NCBI GenBank assembly: GCA_001970955.1
Contig: MPUH01000569.1
Coordinates: forward strand, 1 to 45,445
Direction: 5' to 3'
Source of the DNA: Stentor coeruleus
Lineage: Eukaryota; Ciliophora; Heterotrichea; Heterotrichida; Stentoridae
Length of the DNA stretch: 45,445 nucleotides
Shown here: positions 1 through 9,756 of the stretch, in pieces
Position numbering within the stretch: the stretch's first letter is position 1
Layout of the letters: every line of letters begins with the position of its first letter
Made by a program: the position numbers and the translations under genes
Notes under the pieces: model-generated
Told to the model about the DNA's origin: nothing
The model's database searches: none
The model's input: the letters and a program-made list of their open reading frames with translations, nothing else

Positions 1-575
1 TTCATGCTTTCGTAATGGGCTTATTCTTGTATTTTCCATATTGTTTATAATTTAGTTAGAGAGATTTTTGGGCTGCAAAGTGGTGAAGTTTCGAATTTTT
101 TTAATATGAATTTAGGAATGAGAAGAGATTTTGGATGGATTTTTGTGTAGGGCTTGAGTTGAAGGACTTGGATGGGATGAAGAAAAAAATTGTTAAAATA
201 AATTCATTAAGAAGTGTTTTTTTGCTAGTAAAGATTATATTTGTTGAAATTNGCTAGTAAAGATTATACTTGTTGAAATTTAGGCTTATAGTATTGTTTG
301 TTGTGCTTTGGTTATTATTATAAATTTAGATGAAATATATATTTGATTTTTTTGAGAGGTTTATATTAAGAAAAATTAACTAAAATAACAAAGAAATTGA
401 GGTTAATCGCTCAAAAAACCATCATAACAAGCTAGTTTTATCATAATTTTAATAATTCTCCTAACCAAGAAATGATAAAAAATTCTCCTATTAAAACCTG
501 ACTCTCTATTTTCTATAATATCTTTTTAAAAATTCATCCAAAACTAATATGCTAAAAGCATATAATAAATTAATA
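1..575. other. Noncoding flank with an assembly gap
   Basis: No gene is seen. The left part (about 1-350) is G-rich and C-poor on the plus strand. From about 400 to 575 it becomes C-bearing and G-poor, as expected just 3' of a minus-strand gene. It includes the single N at 252. Confidence 0.6.
224..280. other. Single-N gap between direct duplicates
   Basis: The N at 252 separates two 28-nt copies, 224-251 and 253-280, that differ at one base. This looks like two overlapping contig ends joined without merging. The true sequence probably has one copy. Confidence 0.8.
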
Positions 576-2246
576 CTACTTAATAATCTCTGATCTATTT
601 AACGATTTTCCACTTGCCCCAGAAGCACCTAAACCTCCAATCTCAGGTAGTGCATTAACCATAGTAAACCCATAAGGTGGAGGAGGCATTCTAGTTTTTT
701 TTTCAACCCTTTCAATATTCGGCCTATCACGAGGTTTTTTAATCTTAGGTCCTTGTTCATCCCACAACTCAGTCGGTGTAACAAATGGTGTATCCTTAGG
801 TTTCTTCATAATATTCCCATACAATTCCCTAAGTTGTTTAGCTGAAGGTTTTGTTGGTAGTCTTTCGAAAACTTTTGGTTCTTTAATAGGAGGGTTTAGT
901 CCCCATTGTTTATTATTCAAGATTTCTGCATTGAATTTTTCAGTTGGCCCAGCTGATATATCAAGTTTATAATCAGACCCATATTGTATTATTTTCCCAT
1001 GAAGTTGAGATTTCGCCCTAGAAATCGACGGGATGTTTTTTTGACTATGTTCTGAGTCTATAATTTCATTATCATAATCAGGGATCATATCAAAAAGATC
1101 TTTTTTACTATCATGATATTTTTTCATAGATTCCATACTACTAATAGAAGATTGGTTTTTATCTCCAAGCATACCATTTGGGGCACCAAGCATTTTCATA
1201 TGATTTTGATCATTTTTAAGCTGATAAAGGGAATTATATTGTTTTCGGCTGATTGTGCGAAAATTTTCTGGGGTCTCTGCAGGGGGAAGTCTAGTCCTTG
1301 TCCCTTCTATAAAAGTTACACCAGGGTTAAGTTTTATTGCTTCTATTAATGGTGGTTGAATCATAGTTGCATTTTTTACCCAATCCTTTTCTAGTTGTGG
1401 AGCTGTTTTCATTCTTTTAACTGAAGCGAATTCTCTTTGAGGAAGTTTTTTAGCTTTGGTTTTAAGTTCTTCTATTGGGGGCTCTTGAGATAAATATCTT
1501 ATTTGAGCACCTGGGTCTGGAAGATTCTCAGGTTTTACTGGGTTGACGTATATAATTTTACCTCGGTGGTCATATGTGAAATTTTTTTTCTTCATCTCTT
1601 CAGCTTCTTTTTGGATTTTTTTTTCTTTTTCTGCTTCTTCTTCTTTCATTTTCTTCAACCTCTCTTGATCTTCTTTACGTCTTTTTAATTCTTGCTCTTT
1701 CCTACTACGAAGGTGCTCTTCTTCTTCATCGATTTCTGATATTTTTTCTTGAAGCATTGGGGTTGGAGTTATCCCTTCTTCAATTGTGTGGTTATCTTTG
1801 ATATCTTTTAAACTTTTGTTAAGTTTTTGTATTCTCGGCATACCAGATCTTCTTGAACTATAACTTTTCATAGATCTTGCATCAGGTTGTGTAGGGTTTG
1901 TTGGGTTTTCTATCTTAGGCATTCTCATTTTTCTCTTTACTGGTACCGCATTTCTTGCCCAAGTATCAATACTACAAGGTATAGGTTCAATTTCTTCAAT
2001 CCATCGCTCTGCTTCATCATCTATTTCTTTATTACTTTCTTTGTATATTCTTACATCTCTTCTAAAATATAAAAGTTCAACCATTGAGACTGATACAGCA
2101 ATTGTTGCCTTGACTGAATAAGGAGCTGAAGCTTTAGTTAAATAGTTTTCATAAAGTTGGTCTCCTCCTTGGGATAACAACTCTTCGATAAATTCATTTG
2201 CAACTGTTTCTGCATTTCTTAGAAAATCTTCCGGCTTTTCACTCAT
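576..2246 (-). CDS. C2orf81-like coiled-coil protein
   Basis: A 556-residue protein with ATG start and TAG stop. Residues about 8-60 form a helical region, followed near residues 80-105 by a stretch resembling the Trp-Ala / Val-Pro-Val region I recall from the vertebrate C2orf81 (DUF4639) family: EPIPCSIDTWARNAVPV. Residues about 170-225 are a very charged Glu/Lys/Arg coiled coil. The rest is Pro/Lys-rich and probably disordered, ending in a Gly/Ser tail. No catalytic motif is visible. C2orf81 is poorly characterised, so assignment rests on recalled similarity over a short stretch and is tentative. The ORF is uninterrupted, and the next minus-strand gene ends 222 bp upstream of its start. Confidence 0.55.
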   Translation of the reverse strand: MSEKPEDFLRNAETVANEFIEELLSQGGDQLYENYLTKASAPYSVKATIAVSVSMVELLYFRRDVRIYKESNKEIDDEAERWIEEIEPIPCSIDTWARNAVPVKRKMRMPKIENPTNPTQPDARSMKSYSSRRSGMPRIQKLNKSLKDIKDNHTIEEGITPTPMLQEKISEIDEEEEHLRSRKEQELKRRKEDQERLKKMKEEEAEKEKKIQKEAEEMKKKNFTYDHRGKIIYVNPVKPENLPDPGAQIRYLSQEPPIEELKTKAKKLPQREFASVKRMKTAPQLEKDWVKNATMIQPPLIEAIKLNPGVTFIEGTRTRLPPAETPENFRTISRKQYNSLYQLKNDQNHMKMLGAPNGMLGDKNQSSISSMESMKKYHDSKKDLFDMIPDYDNEIIDSEHSQKNIPSISRAKSQLHGKIIQYGSDYKLDISAGPTEKFNAEILNNKQWGLNPPIKEPKVFERLPTKPSAKQLRELYGNIMKKPKDTPFVTPTELWDEQGPKIKKPRDRPNIERVEKKTRMPPPPYGFTMVNALPEIGGLGASGASGKSLNRSEIIK

Positions 2247-2468
2247 GTAATTTAAATAATAAATTACTGAAATTTATTTGTAAGTTTTTCGAGGATTTTT
2301 CACGGTTAAGATTTTGTAATTTAGGTTTATAAGAAGTTTAGATAAGAATTTTTATGCACAAATTTAGCTGAAAAATAAAATTAGAATTCGGAAATTTGTA
2401 TAGAAAACTATAAGAAATAGAAAATATTTACTAAATCAACTTGTGTATATTGCTTAATATTATTTTAC

Positions 2469-3257
2469 CTAACTATGCTGGCATATGTAAACTTCAGGAT
2501 ATTTATTAAGATGTTTCTTAATAGCTTGTATACTTAATGCATCGAGTTCTTCTCCTTGTATCCCAGTGCCAGTTAGCATATCGATAATTTTATCAACTTT
2601 TTCTAAAATATTTTCTGGTTTTGTTCCTGAACTTTGCACTTCAACATAAACCCAATCATCTTTTATTCCCCAACTAGCAATTATATAATTCAAAAAGTAA
2701 CTAATTCTTAATATTTGTTGTTCTTTGTGTCCATCTGTTCTTTGACCGAATTCTTTGCATTTGTTTTTTATAAAATAATCATCACAGTAATTTAGTATTT
2801 CTTTGTATTTGATAACTAATAGGCTGTTTTGAGAAGGTTTTTCATCGACTATACTTTTTAAACCCTTCAAATATTTGGTATCAAATATTCCCCAAGTTTC
2901 CCATATATTAATCACGTTCAAAGCTTCAGCTGAGTTTTTTAACTTTTCTAAATATAAAGGAAGTCTGCTTTCTATTAAAGGTAAATAAGACCATGAGTAT
3001 TCAATATTGACTTTATTGCAATTGTAAAGGATATCAGAAATAACATACAACCCTCCTAATTTGTCTTCAGAAAATTCTTCAATCATTTCTACTACTTTCA
3101 AAGCACAGTCTGAATTTTTTATCGCAAAAACCATTGCTTCAAATATTTTTTTCCTTTCAAACGTCAAGTTCTTGAGAATATTAGTAAATTGTTTTTCAGA
3201 AGATTCTGATAGAAGACATTGTTTAGTTTTTCCACTTTTAGTATATTCTGGTTCCAT
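2469..3257 (-). CDS. CID (RPR) domain protein, SR140/U2SURP-like
   Basis: A 262-residue protein with ATG at 3257. Residues about 24-135 match a CID domain of the U2SURP/SR140 kind: FERKKIFEAMVFAIKNSDCA, then LYVISDILYNC, then WETWGIFDTKYLKGL. CID domains bind the RNA polymerase II C-terminal tail or act in RNA processing. SR140 itself is a U2 snRNP-associated protein of about 1000 residues with RRM and SURP modules. None of those is present here, so this is a stand-alone CID protein. The C-terminal half (about 165-262) is unrecognised. A nuclear RNA-processing role is inferred from the domain alone. Confidence 0.75.
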   Translation of the reverse strand: MEPEYTKSGKTKQCLLSESSEKQFTNILKNLTFERKKIFEAMVFAIKNSDCALKVVEMIEEFSEDKLGGLYVISDILYNCNKVNIEYSWSYLPLIESRLPLYLEKLKNSAEALNVINIWETWGIFDTKYLKGLKSIVDEKPSQNSLLVIKYKEILNYCDDYFIKNKCKEFGQRTDGHKEQQILRISYFLNYIIASWGIKDDWVYVEVQSSGTKPENILEKVDKIIDMLTGTGIQGEELDALSIQAIKKHLNKYPEVYICQHS

Positions 3258-3629
3258 TAATATTCAAAATCCTAAAATATCAATTTAAATATTTTTCCCC
3301 CATAATCTATCATAATATAAAAATCCCAATATAATTATCATACCTGATAAAATTCTTCTAATAATCTTCAAGTATTCCAATCATATCTAAAATATTCATC
3401 TCTCCATAATCTATTTTAAAATTTTCTTCTAATTATCCCAAAAATTCATAATTTTATCTATATACCCAACATCATATTTCACTCATCATATCTCTCTTAT
3501 CAACTTTAAACCTAAAACCATTATAAAAAAATCCTTGAATTCCCAACCTAAATCTTATTCACTAAATCCTATAAAAAGCCTACAATATCTATACAATATC
3601 TCTGTAAGCGCCCACACTAATAATAAAAT
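3258..3629. promoter_or_regulatory. Divergent intergenic region
   Basis: This lies between the start codons of the CID gene (minus) and the cullin gene (plus), so it must hold both promoters. From about 3290 to 3600 the plus strand is rich in C with almost no G, the composition seen upstream of other plus-strand genes here. No specific element could be named. Confidence 0.5.
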
Positions 3630-5792
3630 ATGAGCACTTTACGCAGTAAAAGGACTCAAAAGGCTTTAGTGATCGAAGGTTTATCGGACTTGCCTGAACC
3701 TCCTAAGAACTTCGCCAATGAAAGCTGGAAGGCTCTAAAATCTTCTCTGAGAGAACTCATGTCATTAACCCGAATGAAATATGGTCGAGAGCATATGTAC
3801 AAGACCGTAAACGCATTATGTAACAATGGTGATACTCAATTCATTTTAGATAAACTCATGAAGTTCTTATATAAATACATCAACAAAGAGATGACCCAAT
3901 TATCAAGTTTTATAGGTGATGTTCATCAATATATAGACATGTATGATTCTCATTGGGATAAGTATCAGAAAAATATTATAAGTGTACTTAGTGTGTTTAT
4001 GTATCTAGATGGTGAGATAAAAACAAAAGGAGAAATGAGTATAGCAAATAGAGCTGATAGATATTATCAAGAAAAACTTATATCAACTTCAGCTGTGTAT
4101 AACAGATTGATTAATGGTGTAATGGAGTTGATTTATGAAGAAAGAGCTCATGAAATGGATCATAAATTACAGTTAAAACGGATTGTTCTTATGCTAGAAA
4201 AACTTAATATATACAAAGATCAGTTTTATAAACATTTTATAGAAGAGACGGATAAGTATTATAAGAAAATGTCTAAGAGCATTTTTGAAAATACTAATGT
4301 TTCAGACTATTTAAGGTGTATAGAAAAAATGCTTAAAAAGGAAAAGGAAAGGATTGAGAATTATCTTAGTGTTTCGTCTACTAGAGAATCTATTGATAAG
4401 GTTGAGTTATGGATGATAAAAGATATAGCTGATAGTATTATTGAAAAAGGTATGAAACAGTTAATTAGTAATTCAAAACTTGATGATCTTAAGCTATTGT
4501 ATATGCTTTTTAAACAAGTTAATATGTTGGGACCGGTTGAAATTGGGTTTAATAAAGTTGTTAAGGAAACAGGTTTAGGAATAGTCTCACCTCAAAATGA
4601 TGAAAAAGGGTTGATTAATGCTTTATTAGAGTTTAGGGAAAAAGTTGAAATTATCATGCAGACTTCTTTTGAAAACAATATAAAATTCAAGTATTCGAAT
4701 AAAATGGTATGGGAAGAGTTTATTAATACAAACCAAAAAATTAGTGTGCTATGTGCTAAGGATCTTGATGAGAATTTGAAAAAAGGGAGCAAGGTTAAAC
4801 TTTCTGATCAGGAACTGGAAATTAGAATTGATGGGATTATATCTTTGTTTAAGTTAGTGAATTCTAAAGATGTTTTTGAAGCTATTTACTTCCAACAACT
4901 AGCTAAAAGATATTTACTAGATAAAAGTAAATCAGCTGATTTAGAAAAATCAGTTATAACCAAACTTAAAGCTGAATGTGGGGCGACTTTTATTTCAAGG
5001 TTGAGGAATATACAAAATGATATTGATTTTTCTAAAACTTATATGGAGCATTTTCATAGAGAAAACGATGTGCCATTTGATTTTCATGTTTGGACATTAA
5101 CTGGACAAGGATGGCCTAGAAACTATGAACTCAAGCCAATACTACCTCCTGTACTTTTGAACTTGCAAGAAAAATATACAATTTTCTATACAAATTTAAT
5201 GAAGAAAAAAATCCTTAATTGGAACAGTTCGATTAGTTATTGTGAAATTCAATGCAATTTGCCTAATGGTAATAAATCATTGACAGTAACTTTACATCAA
5301 GCATTAGTTCTTTTACTTTTTAATAAAGTTGATACGTTATCACTAGAAAGAATTTGTGAAATGGTAGGCTTGCCGATTGGGGTTTTAGGTAGGGAAGTGT
5401 TACAAATATGCATGAAATGTAAAATATTGACTAAAGAATCAAAAGGTAAAGAAATTAATGGAAAAGAAATGATAACGTTCAATCAGAACTTTACCCATAA
5501 ACTTTATAAGATTGTTATTAATTCATTGCAGATAAAAGAAACAAAGATTGAAGTTCAACAAACTATAGAAAAAGTTATGAATGAAAGACAATATATAGTA
5601 GATGCAGCGATAGTTAGAATAATGAAAGCTAGAAGGTCATTATCTCATAGTGCTTTATTATCTGAATGCTTTAATATAGTACGGTTTAATATTTCAGCAG
5701 TTGAAGTGAAGAAAAGAATTGAAAGATTAATCGAGCAAGAATATTTAAGAAGGGACGAAAATGAAAGAACTCTTTATCATTATATCACTTAA
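3630..5792 (+). CDS. CUL4: Cullin, CUL4-like
   Basis: A 720-residue cullin, the usual family length, with ATG at 3630 and TAA stop. The N-terminus (KALVIEGL...PEPPKNF.NESW..LK) resembles cullin-4 more than cullin-1 or -3. Cullin repeats fill about residues 30-360, and the cullin-homology domain follows. The C-terminal winged-helix segment has the neddylation site IVRIMK with the acceptor lysine at about residue 666, and ends EYLRRDENERTLYHYIT, close to the family's usual Tyr-x-Tyr ending. Cullins scaffold RING E3 ubiquitin ligases, binding RBX1 near the C-terminus and an adaptor (DDB1 for CUL4) at the N-terminus. The CUL4 subtype is likely but should be treated as a best match. Confidence 0.9.
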   Translation: MSTLRSKRTQKALVIEGLSDLPEPPKNFANESWKALKSSLRELMSLTRMKYGREHMYKTVNALCNNGDTQFILDKLMKFLYKYINKEMTQLSSFIGDVHQYIDMYDSHWDKYQKNIISVLSVFMYLDGEIKTKGEMSIANRADRYYQEKLISTSAVYNRLINGVMELIYEERAHEMDHKLQLKRIVLMLEKLNIYKDQFYKHFIEETDKYYKKMSKSIFENTNVSDYLRCIEKMLKKEKERIENYLSVSSTRESIDKVELWMIKDIADSIIEKGMKQLISNSKLDDLKLLYMLFKQVNMLGPVEIGFNKVVKETGLGIVSPQNDEKGLINALLEFREKVEIIMQTSFENNIKFKYSNKMVWEEFINTNQKISVLCAKDLDENLKKGSKVKLSDQELEIRIDGIISLFKLVNSKDVFEAIYFQQLAKRYLLDKSKSADLEKSVITKLKAECGATFISRLRNIQNDIDFSKTYMEHFHRENDVPFDFHVWTLTGQGWPRNYELKPILPPVLLNLQEKYTIFYTNLMKKKILNWNSSISYCEIQCNLPNGNKSLTVTLHQALVLLLFNKVDTLSLERICEMVGLPIGVLGREVLQICMKCKILTKESKGKEINGKEMITFNQNFTHKLYKIVINSLQIKETKIEVQQTIEKVMNERQYIVDAAIVRIMKARRSLSHSALLSECFNIVRFNISAVEVKKRIERLIEQEYLRRDENERTLYHYIT

Positions 5793-5995
5793 TTTACTAG
5801 GTTATTTTCTCCTTTTTTAGTATAAAAATGATATTTTTAAAACTTATTCAATTCAATTAGATCGAATATTGAAACTCTTATTGATATGAAGGATTTTGCA
5901 AATAAAAATTAATGATTTTAGGAAATTTGAAAATAAAGGTATGAGGTAATGAATTATGAGTATTTGGAAGATTTAGAATTTGATAATTAATATAT

Positions 5996-8182
5996 ATGCT
6001 AAATATTAAAGACCCTGTGCAAGTATTTTTGAAAACTAAGCCTAGAATGCAATCTGATGCAAAAGTTTCTGGCTCACTACTTCAAGTAATAGACGAAAGC
6101 TCAGTTTCTTTGGATAACAAATTATTCAAATTCGATTTTTTAGCAGCAGACGATTTGAATCAAGATGATTTTTTCAATTCTACTATGATACCTGTTTGTG
6201 AAGCTTTTATTTCTGGAACCCCAGTCCTCCTGCTTACATATGGTCAAACAGGTTCAGGGAAAACATTTACTCTTTATGGAGATACAAAGTCTCAAGGATT
6301 AGTCCAGCATTCATGTGACTATATAATAGATAGATTGAGCCCAGGTGCATTACGCTGCTCTTTTATAGAAATTTATCAAGAAAACATATATGATCTACTT
6401 GTTCCAACAGTAAAAGGTTTAGATATTGAAGAAGATAGTCGTTCTAAGGTCAGAATTGAAGGACTACATGAAGAAATTATTACTAAAGGGGTTCATGTAA
6501 ATGACATACTGAAAAAAGCTTCGAAAAAAGCTGGTGGTGGAAAAGCTCATAGTATTTTTACTTTGACTGGTGAAAAAGATAGCTCAATCAAGTTCCATTT
6601 TGTTGACCTTGCTGGAAATGAAAGATTAAAAGGAAGTGGATTAACTAGTGAAAAATTCAAAGAAACTAGTAATGTTAATAAATCTTTATCTCATCTTGGG
6701 AATGTGATAAAGGCGCTTGGGCAGAAAATGAACTATATAAATTTTAGAGATAGCAAGCTTACATATTATCTGAAAGATGCTTTTTTCACATCAAAAATAG
6801 TCCTAATATCAACTATAATCCCTAGCCGTAAGACCTACTGGGAAACTCTAAATACACTAAAATTTTCTCAAAGAGTAAAAAGATTATCTTCCGAAACCTT
6901 TTCAGACGACAACATCGAGACAATCGAATACTTACAACAAGAAGTTGCATGTTTACAACAAGAACTTGACACATACAAAATTTGTGAACTAAAATTCGGT
7001 ATTCTATCAGAAAATCATTCAAACTGTGGAAAAACAATATCAGATCTTCAGGAAAAAATCTTAACATTAGAAGAAGAAAATAAAATACTCCGAAAAGAAA
7101 TCATAGAATCTAATAAAATTGATAACTCAGATTGGCTTCTTAGTAGTGACAGTGAAGAAAATGAGAATATTCACACATTATTAAAAGAAAAAAATGAACT
7201 TGAAATTACAATGCAAACACTGAATGAAAAGATTTCTGAGCAGGAAAAACAAATTAAAGATCAAGAAAAAAAATATTCTGAACTTGAAATTTTGATGAAG
7301 AATAAAGATAAGAATATTGAAGAATTGAAGAATAAAATAGAGATGCTAAGTAAGGAAAAAGAAGATAAATATGATGATTTGATTGCAGAATTAAATGATA
7401 CAAAGAAAAAATTAGCTGCTTATCAAGATTTAAGTGTTTTGTTATCGAAACAAAATGCTGATTTGATATCTGATATAGGTAGGAATAAAGAGATGTGTTA
7501 TGAATATGTTGCTGATATTTCTAGTGTATCGAGTACTGATTCATCAAAATGTGAAATTTATAAAATTATAGAAGAAAAAGATGCAAAAGTTAGTAATTTA
7601 TTAGAAAATACAAAAATAGCTGAAGAAAATTTACAGAAACTTAAAGAAAAATACTACTCCGATATAACAGCTTATAAAAAACAAATTGGAAAACTTAAAC
7701 AAGAGTTATTAATAAGCAGATCTGAAAATATTAAAGAAAATAATAAAGCAATGCAAGTTCTTGAAGACCTTAAACAAGAAAAACTTAAACTGCTTAATAT
7801 TATTGCAAGTTTTTCTGATAGTCATGAAAAGCGAAAACTTGTTGAATTAAAAGAAATGAATGCTATGCTTGTGCAAAACCTTCAGAAAAAAGGACAACAG
7901 GTCGCGGAACTTCAACTCCAATTTCAAGAGTTTCTTAATGATCGTGAATGTTCTCAAGAAATAATAGAAAAATTAAATAGAAAGACAGAGAAATTAAAAT
8001 CTATACAGAGTGAATTCAATGTAATTAAATCCCATCTATCGAAGTTTAGTTATTTCAGATATAAACTTGAAAAAATGCCTTTATCAGAATGCGTAATTGA
8101 TATATGCACAAAATTCATCCCGAGAAAAAACAAATCAAGAACTAATGAAGAAATTGAAAGACTTAATTATTCGCATTCTTAA
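5996..8182 (+). CDS. Divergent N-terminal-motor kinesin
   Basis: A 728-residue protein with the motor at residues 1 to about 300 and then long coiled coil (about 305-690). Visible motor motifs are the P-loop GQTGSGKT at 83-90, switch II DLAGNE at 204-209, the NKSLSHLGNVI helix at 228-238, and FRDSKLTYYLKDAF at 250-263. Switch I is abnormal: where kinesins have N-x-x-S-S-R-S-H, this protein reads KKAGGGKAHS (176-185), losing both serines and the arginine. The motor is also shorter than the usual 330-350 residues. I cannot place it in a family. It is probably a microtubule-based protein with altered or lost ATP hydrolysis. It follows the cullin gene by about 200 bp on the same strand. Confidence 0.88.
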   Translation: MLNIKDPVQVFLKTKPRMQSDAKVSGSLLQVIDESSVSLDNKLFKFDFLAADDLNQDDFFNSTMIPVCEAFISGTPVLLLTYGQTGSGKTFTLYGDTKSQGLVQHSCDYIIDRLSPGALRCSFIEIYQENIYDLLVPTVKGLDIEEDSRSKVRIEGLHEEIITKGVHVNDILKKASKKAGGGKAHSIFTLTGEKDSSIKFHFVDLAGNERLKGSGLTSEKFKETSNVNKSLSHLGNVIKALGQKMNYINFRDSKLTYYLKDAFFTSKIVLISTIIPSRKTYWETLNTLKFSQRVKRLSSETFSDDNIETIEYLQQEVACLQQELDTYKICELKFGILSENHSNCGKTISDLQEKILTLEEENKILRKEIIESNKIDNSDWLLSSDSEENENIHTLLKEKNELEITMQTLNEKISEQEKQIKDQEKKYSELEILMKNKDKNIEELKNKIEMLSKEKEDKYDDLIAELNDTKKKLAAYQDLSVLLSKQNADLISDIGRNKEMCYEYVADISSVSSTDSSKCEIYKIIEEKDAKVSNLLENTKIAEENLQKLKEKYYSDITAYKKQIGKLKQELLISRSENIKENNKAMQVLEDLKQEKLKLLNIIASFSDSHEKRKLVELKEMNAMLVQNLQKKGQQVAELQLQFQEFLNDRECSQEIIEKLNRKTEKLKSIQSEFNVIKSHLSKFSYFRYKLEKMPLSECVIDICTKFIPRKNKSRTNEEIERLNYSHS

Positions 8183-8703
8183 TAAATTATATCTTAAGAA
8201 AATAAAAAGTAATAAAATTTGTAATAGTATATAGGGTATTGGTAGTAATAATCATTTTATTTTTCTTTGAGTTAGTTTATTTGAGTATATGTTGCAAATT
8301 GTTTCTGCAAGGTAAGTTTGATTATAAGGTAAGTATAGAGGTAGTTGTTTTTAAGAGTAAAAGGCTTAGTTCATAAAAATTTAGGGAGAATTGGTTTAGG
8401 TTTGTAAATAAACATTAATCCACTCCTAACGCACTTTTTTTCTACATTCCTCCACCTATTCAAATTCACTATATCATAAAAATAAAAAATATCCCAAACA
8501 ATAAGCACCAACTTTAAAAACCCATTCTTAAACTAAAATTTCCCCCACAAACCATAAAAGCCCTTACCATAAAATATTTTTTGCACCCAATTCCATATAT
8601 TTAACGATTTCTAACACCCCTACCAATCAAAAATCCTCATCTTAATCCCCATAACACATTTTGTATCAAGAAAACTCAGTTGCCTAAATATGGTTATAAT
8701 AAT
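8183..8703. promoter_or_regulatory. Intergenic region with sharp composition switch
   Basis: Plus-strand counts: 8221-8410 has 43 G and 7 C, whereas 8411-8640 has about 66 C and 5 G. The switch falls at about 8410, between the 3' flank of the kinesin gene and the 5' flank of the carbonic-anhydrase-like gene. It probably marks the border between terminator and promoter regions. Confidence 0.6.
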
Positions 8704-9453
8704 ATGCTGGCGAGTTATTTAATACTAGCACTAAGTACTCTTACTTATGGACAAAGCTACAACTATACCAAAGGAGGACGTGATTGGGAAGGCACATGTA
8801 AAACAGGTAAGCTTCAATCGCCAATAAACTTGGAATACAATGAAGCTATACTTGCACCTTACAACTTAGGCTCTCTAACATTCAATTTTACTCAAACAGT
8901 TGTCACAGGTAATTTCACTAGTACCGGGCTATCATATTTCGGCAATTTCGGTGATGTAGCTTATATGACACAAGAAGGGTATTATACTGGGACACTTGAT
9001 GCTATCTTCCTTTTTGCCCCTTCTGAAACTTACTTAAATGATAAACAATATCCTTTTGAAGCCACTTTTATATCATTTACTAATGGGAAGGATTCAATGT
9101 ATAGCTATACTACTACTATATTGTTTACTGTTGGAAAAGATGATAATGTTTTTATTGATCAAATTTATAATATAACTCAAGGGGTTAAAAAGCAAACTCT
9201 TAATGCAACTTATGCTTTTCCTTCAGATTATATTAAAAATTTCTATCATTTCTATGGATCTATACCTGCACCTCCATGCACTGAACCTGTGAGCTGGCAT
9301 GTACCAACAAAAACAATGGAGATTAGCAAACAACAATTGAGTTATTTTACTAGCCAGTGGGCCAAGAATCCAAAATTCGCAGGAGGCCATGGCAATAATA
9401 GAGACCTCAAGAAACGCCACGGGCGTAAAATCACTTTATATAGAGGACTTTAA
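8704..9453 (+). CDS. Secreted alpha-carbonic-anhydrase-like pseudoenzyme
   Basis: A 249-residue protein from the ATG at 8704; an upstream in-frame TTG at 8680 is not a eukaryotic start. Residues 1-17 are a hydrophobic signal peptide. The alpha-CA fold is clear: KLQSPINL at 36-43, APSE near 105-108, PAPPCTEPVSWHV near 200, and the C-terminal NNRDLKKRHGRK. The three zinc-binding histidines are gone: the column for H94-x-H96 reads F102-L-F104, and H119 is T121. The GHS proton-shuttle region is also absent. It should not hydrate CO2 and resembles the CA-related proteins that act as binding domains. The ORF is intact, with N-glycosylation sequons such as NFT and NYT, arguing for a maintained extracellular or vesicle-lumen role. 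Confidence 0.85.
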   Translation: MLASYLILALSTLTYGQSYNYTKGGRDWEGTCKTGKLQSPINLEYNEAILAPYNLGSLTFNFTQTVVTGNFTSTGLSYFGNFGDVAYMTQEGYYTGTLDAIFLFAPSETYLNDKQYPFEATFISFTNGKDSMYSYTTTILFTVGKDDNVFIDQIYNITQGVKKQTLNATYAFPSDYIKNFYHFYGSIPAPPCTEPVSWHVPTKTMEISKQQLSYFTSQWAKNPKFAGGHGNNRDLKKRHGRKITLYRGL

Positions 9454-9756
9454 TTTAGTTTAGTAATTTTTTAGATATAATTATTCACTTTTGGTTTAAA
9501 GTTTATGCTTTTTTAGAAATAATTATGATAAGAGACTTGAATTTTATTAGATGCACTTTATGTGATTATATCATTATAAAAGTTTAAGAATATTTATAAT
9601 AATAGAGATTTGGTTGAAGAATCATATTTTTTTGAAATTAGATTAAGTTTTTTTGATTGAAAAGCTACTTATAATAAAATCCTAAGAAACTATTGGCTTT
9701 AATATGATTTTTATCAGAAACATATGATTTTACTTCAGGTTTCCTTAATACTTAGC
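9454..9756. other. Convergent 3' flank
   Basis: This lies between the 3' ends of the carbonic-anhydrase-like gene and CFAP36. It is AT-rich, and no gene or recognisable element was seen. Confidence 0.5.

Noticed and set aside
8680-8703. TTG as start codon of the carbonic-anhydrase-like gene
   Set aside because: Not a normal eukaryotic start; the ATG at 8704 is followed at once by a good signal peptide. The same applies to TTG at 13534 and 15817.
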